A DNA stretch of 64,000 nucleotides from the NCBI GenBank assembly GCA_020744225.1, contig JAGMWG010000004.1, positions 1,922,001 through 1,986,000 of the forward strand, given 5' to 3'. Below, one piece after another: positions 23,355 to 34,346 of this stretch. The stretch's first letter is position 1, and the number at the start of each line of letters is the position of its first letter. A model generated the notes under the pieces. It was not told the DNA's origin, did no database searches, and was given only the letters and a program-made list of their open reading frames with translations. A program made the translations under genes and the position numbers. The DNA is from Paraphoma chrysanthemicola (taxonomy: Eukaryota; Ascomycota; Dothideomycetes; Pleosporales; Phaeosphaeriaceae).

Positions 23355-24208
23355 ATGGCTCCACAGCCGATATACCCATTCGAACCATCCTACCATGCCC
23401 TTCCTGTCCTCATCCCTCGCTTTCTCGAGCCCACGAACTCCACAACCTTTAAATCACACATCCAAATCTACGCCATCCCCTACGGCGTCCTCGGCGCCGT
23501 CTCGCACCTCTTAACATTCCACGTCATCCTATGCCACCTCTTCGGCCGCCGTCCTCTCCTCCCATGGCAAGTCCTAGAAAAGACGGTCTGGAACATCACG
23601 GTCGTTACCTTGTCGTCACTCGTCTCCGTCATACTGTCGTCCGTCACGCTAGCTAGGACGCGAGGCTCGCAGGCGTTGATGGTACTCGCTGGAATGCAGA
23701 TTGTATTGGGAGTGTTGATCGATGCGATACATATCCATCGTTTGATGGTCAAGAGTGAGGGCTGGAGTAATGGGATGGGCGCATGGGGCATTCCGATGGT
23801 GATCACTGGCGTGTTTTCTGTTTGGGCGTTTTATCAGTTTCCGCGTAAGTGCTCAGTGCCTGCTAGCTTGCTCTCTACCTGAGGTGCTAATATGGTACTC
23901 TAGATCGAGATGAAGATGGCCGAACCGGAACCATTCTCAAGTCGATCACATTTCTTGTACTGCTTGCATTGCTTGGATTGTCTGGATTTGCTACGCTGGT
24001 TACCTTCCTTGGGGCTGTATTCACCTTGTTCAGGGAGTCGAGATACTTTGCGATGTCGGCGGTAGTGTTGACTTGTGCTTTGTTTTGGCTAGGAGATTTC
24101 GCCATTGCGCTGGTGAATAAGAATACGATTGGGACGCCTTCGCAGAGAATTGCGCCGATGTACTACGCCTTTTGGGTTGTTGAGAGGATGCCGTTGTTCA
24201 CCTTTTAG
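23355..24208 (+). CDS. Multi-pass membrane protein of unknown function
   Basis: Exons 23355-23844 and 23904-24208 flank a 59-bp GTAAGT...TAG intron and encode about 264 residues. The ATG at 23355 sits in CAACATGGC. Roughly six hydrophobic helices can be seen: around IYAIPYGVLGAVSHLL, ITVVTLSSLVSVILSS, LMVLAGMQIVLGVLID, IPMVITGVFSVWAF, FLVLLALLGLSGFATL and MSAVVLTCALFWLGDF. A short charged loop (HRDEDGRTG) lies across the splice. No signature residues of a known transporter or enzyme are recognised. It resembles the many lineage-specific membrane proteins of filamentous ascomycetes. It sits between the HET gene and the GTPase gene. Confidence 0.8.
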
Positions 24209-25021
24209 ACAGAAAGCGTGAATGTTTCAATTTAACAGTATCACAAGTTCAATCTGTCTGTCCCAGACCTAGAGCAGTATTCATTTCGTTGTCCCTCTTG
24301 GTACTATCCCTCACTGCGTAGCGAGAACCACACCTCAGGGAGAAAAGCAATAAGCACTTAGACTTCGGAGTTGTAGAAATTTAATTCTTAGTCTATTTAT
24401 TCCTTTTCCGCTGCGTGGGTCCTATACTGTAGGTTTGACTGAAGACTTCGCAAGATAACCTGATACTAGCAGCGTCCAAGCTCGGGGCGACTGCAATCAT
24501 CGACGAGGCACAACGAGGTTGCGTGCAACAACAGGCAGAATGACGAAGACGACGCCTATCGCATGTCCATCCCTGATGCAGGAGACGCATCATAATGGTC
24601 CTTGATCATGACCCCATAACAGGTGCACATAACACACACGCATACAACACACGCACACACGCGCGCGCCGACCTACTGTAGTAGATCAATGAAAAGGTGA
24701 CACGTCGCGTGGTAACGCGGAAGCTGTGGGGTTTGCGGATCAGCTAAGCCCTGTAAGCGGGGTTGGCTTCTGAAGAGTAGTGCACGCGGGCCGCTGCTGG
24801 CGTCTTATCTTAGCTATAATTGGCCTGCATGAACTATTCCGGTGAGTTCAAAATGATAGGCCTGGGATAGCTGCGTCTTCCCGACTGAAAGTTGGTTTTT
24901 GCTCTTATCTGCGGTCCACCCATGAGCATTTCTACCTCTGTACTCCCCAAACATCTCGTCTCTTTAGACCAGCGTCGAGCCATCCTTACCGATCATCACG
25001 TGACATGAGTTCTTTTTAAAT
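24209..25021. other. Intergenic region with CA-rich microsatellite
   Basis: About 810 bp is without a gene. It contains a CA/CG-rich simple-sequence tract at roughly 24629-24670. The last ~50 bp before 25022 includes TTTTTAAAT just ahead of the start codon. Confidence 0.45.
24629..24670. repeat. Imperfect (CA)n/(CG)n microsatellite
   Basis: The sequence alternates AC and GC dinucleotides (ACACACACGCATACAACACA and onward, ending GCGCGCGCC). It is a purine-pyrimidine alternating tract in intergenic DNA. Confidence 0.75.
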
Positions 25022-25978
25022 ATGGTTCAGCGCGGGCAACCTTTTCCTTCCGAACATGGCCACTTCAGCAAGCTCTGGAGCAAGAAATTGGAGATTCCCT
25101 TCCCAGCATTCAGCAAGAAATCCATCCTTGTCGCTGTTATGGGTATGACAGGAGCAGGAAAGACATATTTTATCAAACAAATCACAGGACTTGATGAGAT
25201 GGAAATTGGACATGGCCTGGAGTCTTGTAAGTGTATTCCTATTTCCTTGACAACTACTGTATGTTGATTTCTATATACAGGCACAAAAGGAATTCAGATC
25301 GCAACAACACAAATTGATGGGTGCGAAGTGCATCTCATCGACACTCCAGGCTTCAACGATGACGAGTTGAAGGACACCGATATCCTCCTCGAAATTGCTG
25401 GGTACCTCAAGACCGGTGTTCAGCTATCTGCTGTCCTATACCTGCATCCAATCAATGATTCCCGTCTAGGAGGCACTGGAAAAAGGAATCTGGAACTGCT
25501 TCAGAACCTAGTTGGGCGAGCGAACATGGGTAATGTCAAGTTGGTCACGACGAAGGGGTCCCGTGCTACCCATGAAGAAAGAGGAATACGCCTTGACGAC
25601 TTGATTTCGAAGTTTTGGAAAGAAATGATTACTGCTGGGGCGCAAGTCGATCACTACGATGGCTCGATTGAGGATGGCAAACGCATTGTTGGGTCTGTTT
25701 TGAAGACGTCGCCTGTGAAACTTCTCTTCCAACAGGAACTACAAGATGGAAGCGAAGTGGAGCAAACATCTGCTGGAAAATCATTGATGGAGGCGTTTAT
25801 CAGACTCCAAGAAAGGTATGAGAGGGAACTGAAGGAGCTTAAAGAGACGCACGAAAAGTACGAGGAGGCTTTACGGAAGCGAGATGAGATTGCAGAGCAA
25901 GCTCGAAGGCTTCATGAAGCAAAAATCAGAGGTTTAGAAGAGAAGATTGACAAAATGTGGGACTGTGCTGTGATGTGA
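25022..25978 (+). CDS. P-loop GTPase (AIG1/MMR_HSR1-like) with C-terminal coiled coil
   Basis: Exons 25022-25226 and 25281-25978 flank a 54-bp GTAAGT...ACAG intron and give about 300 residues. The G1/P-loop GMTGAGKT is at 41-48. A threonine-rich segment after CTKGIQIATT is the likely switch I/G2. The G3 motif DTPG is at 89-92. At the G4 position the sequence reads VTTKGS, without the usual Asp of the (N/T)KxD or fungal TxWD form, so base specificity is uncertain. From about residue 210 the chain is strongly charged and heptad-like (ERELKELKETHEKYEEAL), predicting a coiled coil. Related fungal proteins resemble septin/AIG1-type GTPases and are uncharacterised. It stands alone, with AT-rich DNA downstream. 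Confidence 0.88.
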
Positions 25979-26770
25979 CTTTGCTCGTGTACGCATAAAA
26001 TACACAACATTTTTTTGTGCTGTCTCCCTTCGTGCACCTCCTAAGGGCCGCAACTTTAACGTAGCACACCGTCGCAGCCACAAGACTAATAAGTACTTCT
26101 AAGCTGCGTGGCATGATCTGATGTGGTCTCAACCATCTAAAAAGTATAGTTATTCAAAATCCTGAGAGGGAAGGCCTTGAATTAGGATAGATCAAGGCAT
26201 TTTATGTTTAAGCGCAGTGGCGACGATCTATGGTGTTCTTTTCAGTCAGCAGCGTAGGAACTGGTTCTTAATAAGTAGCCTTTTATTGATATATGCAGTG
26301 CAAGAGAGTGTTTTCATGGCCTCATAAAGTGAATAGACTAGCAATACGAGTTATTTACTTCGCGGAGAGGACTTAATGTGCTGTAAAAGAAGATTCATCC
26401 CGCTACACAATGAGGGATAGTAATGTTGTTTCTGGACAGGTACTTGTTTGTCACGGTCAATTGAAGTCAAGGGAGTTTGTCAGATCACGGGAATGATATC
26501 AATTTGTGTGTATTGTTACATGTGATTGTATGTACTCAAGTGCGTTCCAAGTAAGCGAGACACTAGGTCTTCAAGCTGTGCCAAGCCGTCAAAGAAAGCA
26601 GTTACAAAGATGGTAACGCAATGCGAGATGCTATATGCTAGAAATGAATGCAAACAAACGCAATTCCATCATTGTACGCTCTCTCGTCTTCAAGATCCAG
26701 GCTAACAATGCGGAGCAATGAAATGTGCGACCGACTATGTTATAACACCCAGGGAAGTGTTATGACACGT
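25979..26770. other. AT-rich convergent intergenic region
   Basis: About 790 bp between the GTPase and LPMO 3' ends appears clearly richer in A+T than most of the window. No gene is visible. It could be an old repeat-induced or decayed element, but I see no repeat ends. Confidence 0.45.
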
Positions 26771-28012
26771 TCAGGTGTACACTTTCTTCATGGTCGTAGC
26801 ATCATCGTCACTCTTGACAATTACGGAGTCTTTGCACATAGTGCCGGCTGCAACGTTTTGCATCACAGCCTTGCCCCGATTGCAGAGGCCAAACTGCTTA
26901 CCGTCCGCCGAGCAGACGATGGCGCCGTCCGTCTTGCATGTTTGACCGCCAGTGGGTGGCGCGAGGCCGGATGGTGCGGCACCGGACGCAACGGGTGCCT
27001 GGGTAGATGCCTTTGGTGAACCAGCTTGAGACAGTGGAGGAGATGCCCTCGGGAGTGCAGTCGTGACTGTGCCGTTGGTAGAGGTAGGCTTGGGGCCAGT
27101 CGATGCAGTGACGGTCAGAACAATGCGTGAGGTCGGAGTGAGCTTGTCGCCAGCCTGCGGTGGGGACACCGCAACGGGAGATGGAGTCGGCAGGGGCTGC
27201 GATGAGATCGGAGCTTGGGGAGACACTTTGGCGCCGCCTTGTGGAGCGTATTCCCAGACAAGATTTTCCGACTCGCCAGGTGTAGGCTCGCCACCACAAA
27301 GATCTTTGAAAGGTGGAACACCGAGACGTACCACAGACTTGCCAGGGTTTGGGAATGTGAAGGCAAATCCATCCTTTCCCTCTCGGGGAGTTTCACAATC
27401 CCCTCCTATGTTGGATGTAGCCATGTCAGGTAGCGCCTCGAAGGCAGCCTTATCATCAGATCCACCTGTCACAGTGATAGGTCCACAGTTCATGTACATC
27501 TCTTTGTTTCCTATGCGATTGTGCCAGGTCCAGGCCATTGCCATTTCACCGTTGGGAAGGTCTGCGGGAATGGTGAAGTTGAAGCCCTCAAAACCCTTGG
27601 CTGGCACGGGATATTTAGTGACAGTCTCCCCAGAGGCAGGTTCCAGCCAGTTCCATAACGGTGTTGGAGGCGGCGGGCAGCCACCCTCGATTGAGTGGAT
27701 GACCTTCCACTTAGAGTCCTTGGTTGGGTTCTTGTCTGTCGAGACAGATATTTGGCAGGATCCGCCACCGTGAACTGCAGTGCCGAAGAATTTGAGCTTC
27801 TGAGTTGAACCTACCGGCCATTGATTCATGGTTTCGACTTGCCACATGTCAGGGCGGATCTTGCAAGGGAAGTCGGAGCCGTCATTGTTCAGGTTTCCGT
27901 TGTTAAGGGTGGCAGGCGAGAATGGACGTGGCTCGGCCATGACCATGTGTGCGTTCACGATCATAGGAGCCAAGGCCATCATAGCTCCCAGAACGGTAGT
28001 AGTAGAGAACAT
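26771..28012 (-). CDS. AA11-type lytic polysaccharide monooxygenase with X278-like C-terminal module
   Basis: A single exon of 413 residues starts at the ATG at 28012, chosen because it gives a signal peptide (residues 1-21) whose cleavage after VNA exposes His22, the first copper ligand. The second ligand is His81 in AVHGGGSCQ, and Tyr173 in EMYMNC is the likely axial residue. NDGSDFPCK (43-51) and WTWHNRIGNKEMYMNC are features of the AA11 chitin-active group. A long Ser/Pro/Thr linker (~240-355) joins the catalytic domain to a ~56-residue Cys module (Cys359, 367, 377, 393, with VAAGTMC), which resembles X278, a proposed chitin-binding module. It would be secreted and cleave chitin oxidatively, on the fungus's own wall or on external chitin. 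Substrate assignment rests on family resemblance. Confidence 0.88.
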   Translation of the reverse strand: MFSTTTVLGAMMALAPMIVNAHMVMAEPRPFSPATLNNGNLNNDGSDFPCKIRPDMWQVETMNQWPVGSTQKLKFFGTAVHGGGSCQISVSTDKNPTKDSKWKVIHSIEGGCPPPPTPLWNWLEPASGETVTKYPVPAKGFEGFNFTIPADLPNGEMAMAWTWHNRIGNKEMYMNCGPITVTGGSDDKAAFEALPDMATSNIGGDCETPREGKDGFAFTFPNPGKSVVRLGVPPFKDLCGGEPTPGESENLVWEYAPQGGAKVSPQAPISSQPLPTPSPVAVSPPQAGDKLTPTSRIVLTVTASTGPKPTSTNGTVTTALPRASPPLSQAGSPKASTQAPVASGAAPSGLAPPTGGQTCKTDGAIVCSADGKQFGLCNRGKAVMQNVAAGTMCKDSVIVKSDDDATTMKKVYT

Positions 28013-29621
28013 CCTCTTGCGAAGGCCAGCTGCGGAAAGAGTGGTGTTGACGGAAGTCGAAGTGGTGGGGATGAGTGAGATCAAGGGTGGGCGCGTCTCT
28101 GTAGTGTATCAAGTGTGAGCTATCGTTGATTTTGGCTTGATAGGCGGCGTAGTTGACTGGATCGTCTTGCGTGGTGCGTGCGATAATTTTGCTGGGCAGA
28201 TATGAGGCAAGCTTAAGTAGGGAGAAGGGACAGGCAGCAGCAACGTCGTAGAAAAAAGCGGCAACAGCATTGTATCCGTGATTGGGTACAATAAGTTCAC
28301 AATGAGACAATGTGAGGTGTGACTGGTAAAGTGAAGGTGGAGGCGAGTGCGATGACTAGAAAACAATGCCCTTGTGCGGCATCGCTCTCAAAGTGAAGAG
28401 AAGAGTATACATACTAGGCTGGAATCAATCCAAGCAGGATATGGCAGGTGGCTCGGTCGCGAATGCTGCCACTGTGAAGGTCCTCAGGTTGCTGGACACC
28501 GATATGACACCCTTAGGCACTGCCTTCTGCAGCTACAAGGTTATGATGCTCATTTTATGGAAGACGACGAGAAAAGAGATGGGAAACAAGTTTTCGACTT
28601 TCATGAATGGCGGTGACGTGGGAATGCGAAGACCGACCTTTGTTGGTGAAAGGAAGTCAATGTCTTCAAGCGGACGCACGTGACCTGCCTCTACTTGCCC
28701 TGGCACTTGTTGTCTGTTGGATTGTACTTTTCCATCAAGCAGAGGCGGCAAGCATAGTGTATGAAGTATGCCCGTGACGATATGCGCGACGAGGCATACG
28801 GCAGTCACGATTAGATCAGTGACACACTGTTTTGCCCTGTCATATTCATCCTTGAGCCATCATTGATCGCTGCCTTGCCACTTCTTCCTGCTTCTCGATG
28901 CTTGAACATTGTCTCGACGACTTTGCAGGGTGTGATTGCTTCCATGGCTTATTTTGGAGATTTACTGGGGAACACGCTCGGTATCGAGCTCGACAGACGG
29001 ATTAGAGCAGCCCGGCGCGAGAGTTTCGACGTAACGAGGTCTGCGCAGATGCAAGAGTGCTTGATATTGATGCTTTTTTCCTAGGCTTTGAGCGTACTGC
29101 ACCTTTGCAGCTCCGGCGGGACAAGAGGTCTAAACCCCCCGAAACTTCTTCTACGCGCAGCGCGAATAGATGCGACTGCTGCTAGAGTAGCAAAGATGGC
29201 CTTAACGTAAAAGCCTGGAGGCCCTCAATGTGCTATGAAGGCAAGTACTGCCTACATGTAAGCACACGCGAGGGCATCCAGGAATGTTTGTCAAGGTGCA
29301 GAAGAGCGTACAGTAGAGGCAAATGTCATGGCGGCGTGGGGCAGATGTGCGCAACTTGCGCAACTTGCGCACGGCGATCGATGGCGCTTCTGATTCCTTC
29401 CTATTATGGCAGGTTGAGCATTCTGGTGCGACTTCGCCGCGACACAGCCACAAGGCACGGACCCAGCGCCGTATCGCCGTCCTGGTTCACCGCCGCACAA
29501 GACACACAGCCACAACCCTGCAGCATCTCGCAGCATCTCAGCTAACATGAGCTCCGCATACACTCCCGCCCCGCAGTGAGATGGCCCGCGCAGATGCAGC
29601 ATCAATTGCCGGAAGAGCGCC
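28013..29621. other. Divergent intergenic region
   Basis: About 1.6 kb lies between the LPMO start and RIC1. An open stretch of 24 codons continues upstream of the LPMO ATG but has no ATG of its own, so it is read as leader. A 9-bp tandem repeat sits at about 29347-29371. No other gene is supported. Confidence 0.45.
29347..29371. repeat. Tandem GCGCAACTT repeat with dyad symmetry
   Basis: GCGCAACTT occurs twice, followed by a third partial copy GCGCA, and the tract is bounded by GTGCGC and GCGCAC so that its ends are complementary. It lies about 250 bp upstream of the RIC1 start. A protein-binding site is possible but unproven. Confidence 0.6.
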
Positions 29622-32600
29622 ATGACGTATTGGCCCATATCCTCGCCCTCTGTCTATGCGGCCACTAAGCACACGAACCCCGACCGGACGCGCGTGTCCA
29701 ATGACGGTGTCGCGAATGGCCGAGCCGAAGCAAGACATGGCGCATCGGAGGGTGACTCGCAGCTAGAGACCGCCGATGAGGCATCGACACAGGGCGAGGG
29801 AGTCGCGAAAGAGGAGGGGAAACTACGGCAACAGCAACGCGTGCCTGAGCAAGGCGTAGAGGATGACATACATGGCGAGATCATCGCTGTCAGAGTGACG
29901 AGGAGCGGACATACCTTTGCGACTCTGACGAGAACGACCTTGACGATATGGCAGACCAAGGCATGTCACCGACTCTGCGCATTTGGTCAGTTGCTGATAC
30001 CCTTATGTAGCCGACGGTTGTACTAGCTTCAGTGTTACGCTCAGAGCAGTCAGTAAAGACGTACGGGCCGAATTCAGACATTCTACTGCGTCCCGACTCC
30101 CAGATCTTCGTAGTCCAGACCACCCTCGGCTTTCTCATCACCTACTCCCTCGCGACCGACCACTCCTCCAGCGTATACACGACCCACTTTACAAACACTC
30201 ATGGCGGGCACTCGAGGAGAAGCAGCGCTGTCTCTGGGTTCAAGCAGCAGCGCCAACATGGCACAAATGCGGGCCCTGGAGAGGGTAGTGGCTTGAAAGA
30301 GCTCAGCCTGCGCTTTCGCATGGTCATCCGCGTAGATGCGGGAATCGTCAGAGCTCTTGCTCTCGATGATGAGCTTGTTGTAGCGACAGAGAAGCCTGCG
30401 GCGGTTCAGTGCATCCGATGGGCTCCAGATAGCAGCGGTAGCCAGACAAGCACAGAGCTGTTGACCAAAATGACCTGGTTGGGCAAGAAGACGACGCTTG
30501 TGGATATGGTACATGACCGCCCCATGAACTTGCTCTGCTGGATCACGGGCGAAGGACAAGCATTTGCTGTTCAACGTGTACAGCCAAATGCTGCACAGGA
30601 GAGCACTGGTCTCTTTCGTGGATATGGGTTCCACACTCCAGAATCTGACGCTGAGCAAGGCGTGAAGGCTGCCATCAATGCACGCTTCTCCTTGCTTGCC
30701 GTGGGCTGTGCGAATGGCGACGTCTGCATATACACCGCCCGAGATTACACGGGCAACATCCCTCTATCGCACAGGGTGAAGCCGAACACTTCCTCACCAG
30801 GGAAGCTGAATGTGCTAGCCTACTCGCCGGATGGGTACTGTTTATTCGCCGGCTATGACAACGGCTGGGCCATGTGGAGCGTCTACGGAAAACCTGGTGC
30901 AACCAGCTTCTCTACGGATCGCACGCTGTCTGAGACGAACGTAGAGGGTTGGTTGCTTGGTGTACACGATGCGTTCTGGATTGGGTCTGGTTCGGAGCTT
31001 GTCATTCTTGGGAAAGAGGACAACCGTCTTTTTGTTCTGGAAATGGCTCGCAGCGCAATCACCGGATGCTTTTCGTCAGCCAACATATCCAGGTCGCTCA
31101 TGCAGACAAGCACAGGGTTCATGATATATCGTGGCTATGACTTACCAGATCTCACAACGATATCCGCTGATGTGTCCTTTTGGCACCATGTGCAAGTACC
31201 GTCACATTATCTCATTGATCAATGGCCCATTCGGTGCACAGTCATCTCCAACGATGGTCGATATGTCGCGGTCGCTGGCAAGCGAGGGCTTGCACATTAC
31301 AGTATTAATAGTGGGCGCTGGAAGATGTTCGACGATCCCTTTGTGGAGAACGAGTTCACCGTTCGTGGAGGTATGTGCTGGTTCCAGCACGTCCTCATTG
31401 CGGCCGTCGAGAGCCGCGACTCCCACGAGGTGAGTCTTCCATGGTCATCCGCGATGTATCCAGAGGTACTGACCTTGCACTACAGATACGCATTTACTCT
31501 CGCGAAGCAGCGCTTGACAACAGCCATATCATGCATGTCCAAAAGCTGCCGGCGCCCATTGTCCTCATTGCACCATCTGGAGAGGATTCACTTCTTGTTT
31601 ATACTTATGAAAATATCTTATATCACTATGTGATCAGTGTTGCAGACGCCGCCGTCAAACTGATACAGGTCGGTCAGATCGCACTTCACGGCATTATTCG
31701 AGCGCCTCCACGCGTGCGAGCACTTAGCTGGATACTCCCCGAAGATCAGATTCGTAAGGCTCCCGTACATGTCATGTTGAAATATACTAAGAAGTTCAGA
31801 CCACGGAGACCCCTCACAGGATGTTGCAGTGGCAACCATATTATTCCTTGTAGACGGGAAACTTGTGCTGCTCCAGCCCACAACTACTGAAGGCGGTGAA
31901 TTGAAGTACGAGATGCGGATCATTGCTCAAAACGTCGAGACGTATGCGCTTATGCGCGACCACCCCGCCTTTGCCCTAGACATGCAGCTCGACTCTTTGC
32001 CACTCAGTCCCTCCATAGGGCTGACGATGGATGCTGTCAATGGACACGATCTACGAGACTCGCTGTGGTTCTTTGACGGTCATGACATGCGAGTCTGGAT
32101 TGACATGCAAGACGTTCTGTCCTCTGCATCCGCCGAGCTTGGAAGAGAATTACCTACGCCAGTCAAGATACCTGTCGACTTTTATCCATTATCGGCATTG
32201 ATCAACAAAGCTATCATCTTTGGCGTAGAGTCTGAGCTAATACAACGTCGTGATACCAGCTTCGCCTTCCTGCGAATTGGGACTAGGGTAAGTGGCACCC
32301 ATCACAAGATTCGTCACACCAACGTCTGCTAACGTGCTGTGCAGACGCACCTCTTCCTTCCCGCGCTGCTGCGCGATCACTTGGCGCAGTACAATCATCC
32401 TGCAGCCCTACACCTCAGCCACTATTACCAGCAGCTGCAATATCTGCCTCATGCTTTGGAGATATTATTGCATGAGGTTCTAGACGATGAGGTTGATACA
32501 CAGCCGCCACCCGAGCAAGCCTTGCTACCAAGTGTGCTGTCATTCTTGAGTTCCTTTCCGCAGTATCTCGACATTGTCGTGCAATGCACCAGGAAGACTG

Positions 32601-33142
32601 AGGTTCGATCGTGGCGAACCTTGTTCTCGAACTTGCCGCCGCCCGAAGAGCTCTTCGAAGAGTCCCTGCAAAAGGGCAACCTTAAGACTGCAGGCGGCTA
32701 TCTGCTCGTCCTCCACACGTTCGAGGAATTGAGACCGACAGGCGATCAAGTAGTGCGCTTACTTCAGCGTGCCAAGGACGAGCAAGATTGGGAGCTATGT
32801 AAGGAGCTTGCGCGATTTCTCATGGCGCTCGATGAGTCGGGCGCAACGCTAAGAAGTACACTTGAGCTCGTGGAGTTGAAGACGCCGTCAGCAGAGCCAG
32901 ACCGAGGTCAATCTCACTTCACCTTTGACACCGCACGGTTGAACATACCAGTGAGAGGCAGGAGCAACGGACATCGGACCGAAGGTAGCCCCGGCTTGGG
33001 TAACAGTTTTACGTCGTCTGATCAAGGATCAAGAGGGAGTGGGAGTGCCAGTCCTGGCGGTAGCGCAGTGAGCCCAGGGAACACCGCAGTACCACAAGGG
33101 CCTGGGGACTATTTTGGCCTTGGGTTAGGTAATATGAGGTAG
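29622..33142 (+). CDS. RIC1: RIC1 homologue, subunit of the Ric1-Rgp1 GEF for Ypt6/Rab6
   Basis: Five exons, 29622-29960, 30011-31429, 31486-31753, 31800-32287 and 32345-33142, give about 1103 residues, close to the yeast protein. The start MTYWPISSPSVYA matches the conserved YWP-beginning of fungal RIC1 proteins. The first ~600 residues (TIWQTK-PTVVLAS, KTYGPNSDILLRPDSQIFVVQT, VVDMVHDRPMNLLCW) form the beta-propeller half. From about residue 690 (DVAVATILFLVDGKLVLLQP) begins the RIC1 domain, with LPALLRDHLAQYNHPAALHL in exon 5. With Rgp1 it activates Ypt6 at the Golgi for retrograde endosome-to-Golgi transport. Intron 1 begins with GC in place of GT. Intron 3 is only 46 bp and has a TACTAA branch site. 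The Ser/Gly-rich C-terminal tail is probably disordered. Confidence 0.95.
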
Positions 33143-34346
33143 TGCATCAGCATCGCACATTTATCACGCCGCAAGACGCGCGCAGTTATCACAGACCGCT
33201 GGAACCAAAAACGTTCTGCTTTGCAACAGATCCGATTATGCGGTTGTGTTCCAGACTACTTCCCAAAGTGGAGTGACAGGCCCGCAAGAAGGCCCACTCT
33301 GACATGGACCTCACCGCGACTATGGACAGTCCTTTCATTGGACTTGACTTTCATCCATCAGTGCTGTCCACCAACGAAAGCCATGTCGCGCCCATGGTCT
33401 CCACCAAGCTAATCATACCATGGCGCAAGTCGTATACGCCCAGCCAATGCGAGTTCGAAGGACTTTGGTGTGCAGAATAAATATTGCCGAGGGAACCATT
33501 CCAGCTGATGCGCCCCGCTCCAACATGGGGGGCAGATCATGGCAGCCATGCTCATTGGCTGCACAAGCGATGTGTATCGGATACGAAGAGCAGTGGCTTG
33601 ACGCTATGGAATGGTCCGGGGCGGTGAGACTCGCTTGAGCCTTTGGTCGGCGGGCTGTTGAGCGTCAGCAAAGCACGTGCGACCGCAATGCTAATGCCGC
33701 AGACTGCGAGCACGGATTGAGGGAATGAGTCTTCACGAGTCCTTTGAGGCTACGTCTCTTCATGTCTGAGATTGAACTGGCATAGTCAAGTGCTCTCGTT
33801 CAAGCTTCTGGTCGAATTGGTTGCGCCGCGCCTTTCATCGGAGTGCTTGACGAAGCGCATGTCAGCATACTATGCGATAGGGCAGTTTCCTGCGTGGTGC
33901 TTGGCGCTCATAGGGTGTCTGCACAGGGGTGTTCTAGGCTAGTTCGTAAGGCCAGCAGTGCCTCCCCGTCCCGCATATGCTGTTCAGTAGCCATCGCGGC
34001 ACACAGCCACAGGCCATACTCACCGTCCTCGCGGTTCGCAACATGTGCGCAGCCATAATTGATGCTGCATGACGCACAAGAGCTTCCACGAGACGTTCTA
34101 GCGCGCGACTGATCCTAGATAGCGGTGATACAGGTGCATTTGCGCCTCCCTTTGGTACGATGCGCAGCAAAGCAGATGCACATACATATTGCAGGCGGCC
34201 CACATCCTTCAGCCCTATGCCATCGATCGAACTTAATCCTCGTCTTACGGAATCAACTCGCACCTCGATTGAGGAATGATCAGCGCTCATTGAACGATTC
34301 ATCACATACATCGTCGCAACAAGCATCTTGAGGTTTGACGTTCGCC
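33143..34346. other. Intergenic region upstream of the Fungal_trans_2 regulator
   Basis: About 1.2 kb shows only short frames without support. It probably contains the promoter and leader of the regulator starting at 34347. Confidence 0.45.

Noticed and set aside
27063..27773. 236-codon plus-strand frame opposite the LPMO
   Set aside because: It is antisense to a well-supported enzyme and reflects its codon pattern.
28013..28084. N-terminal extension of the LPMO by 24 codons
   Set aside because: No ATG is present, and the extension would bury the signal peptide; the start at 28012 places His22 correctly.
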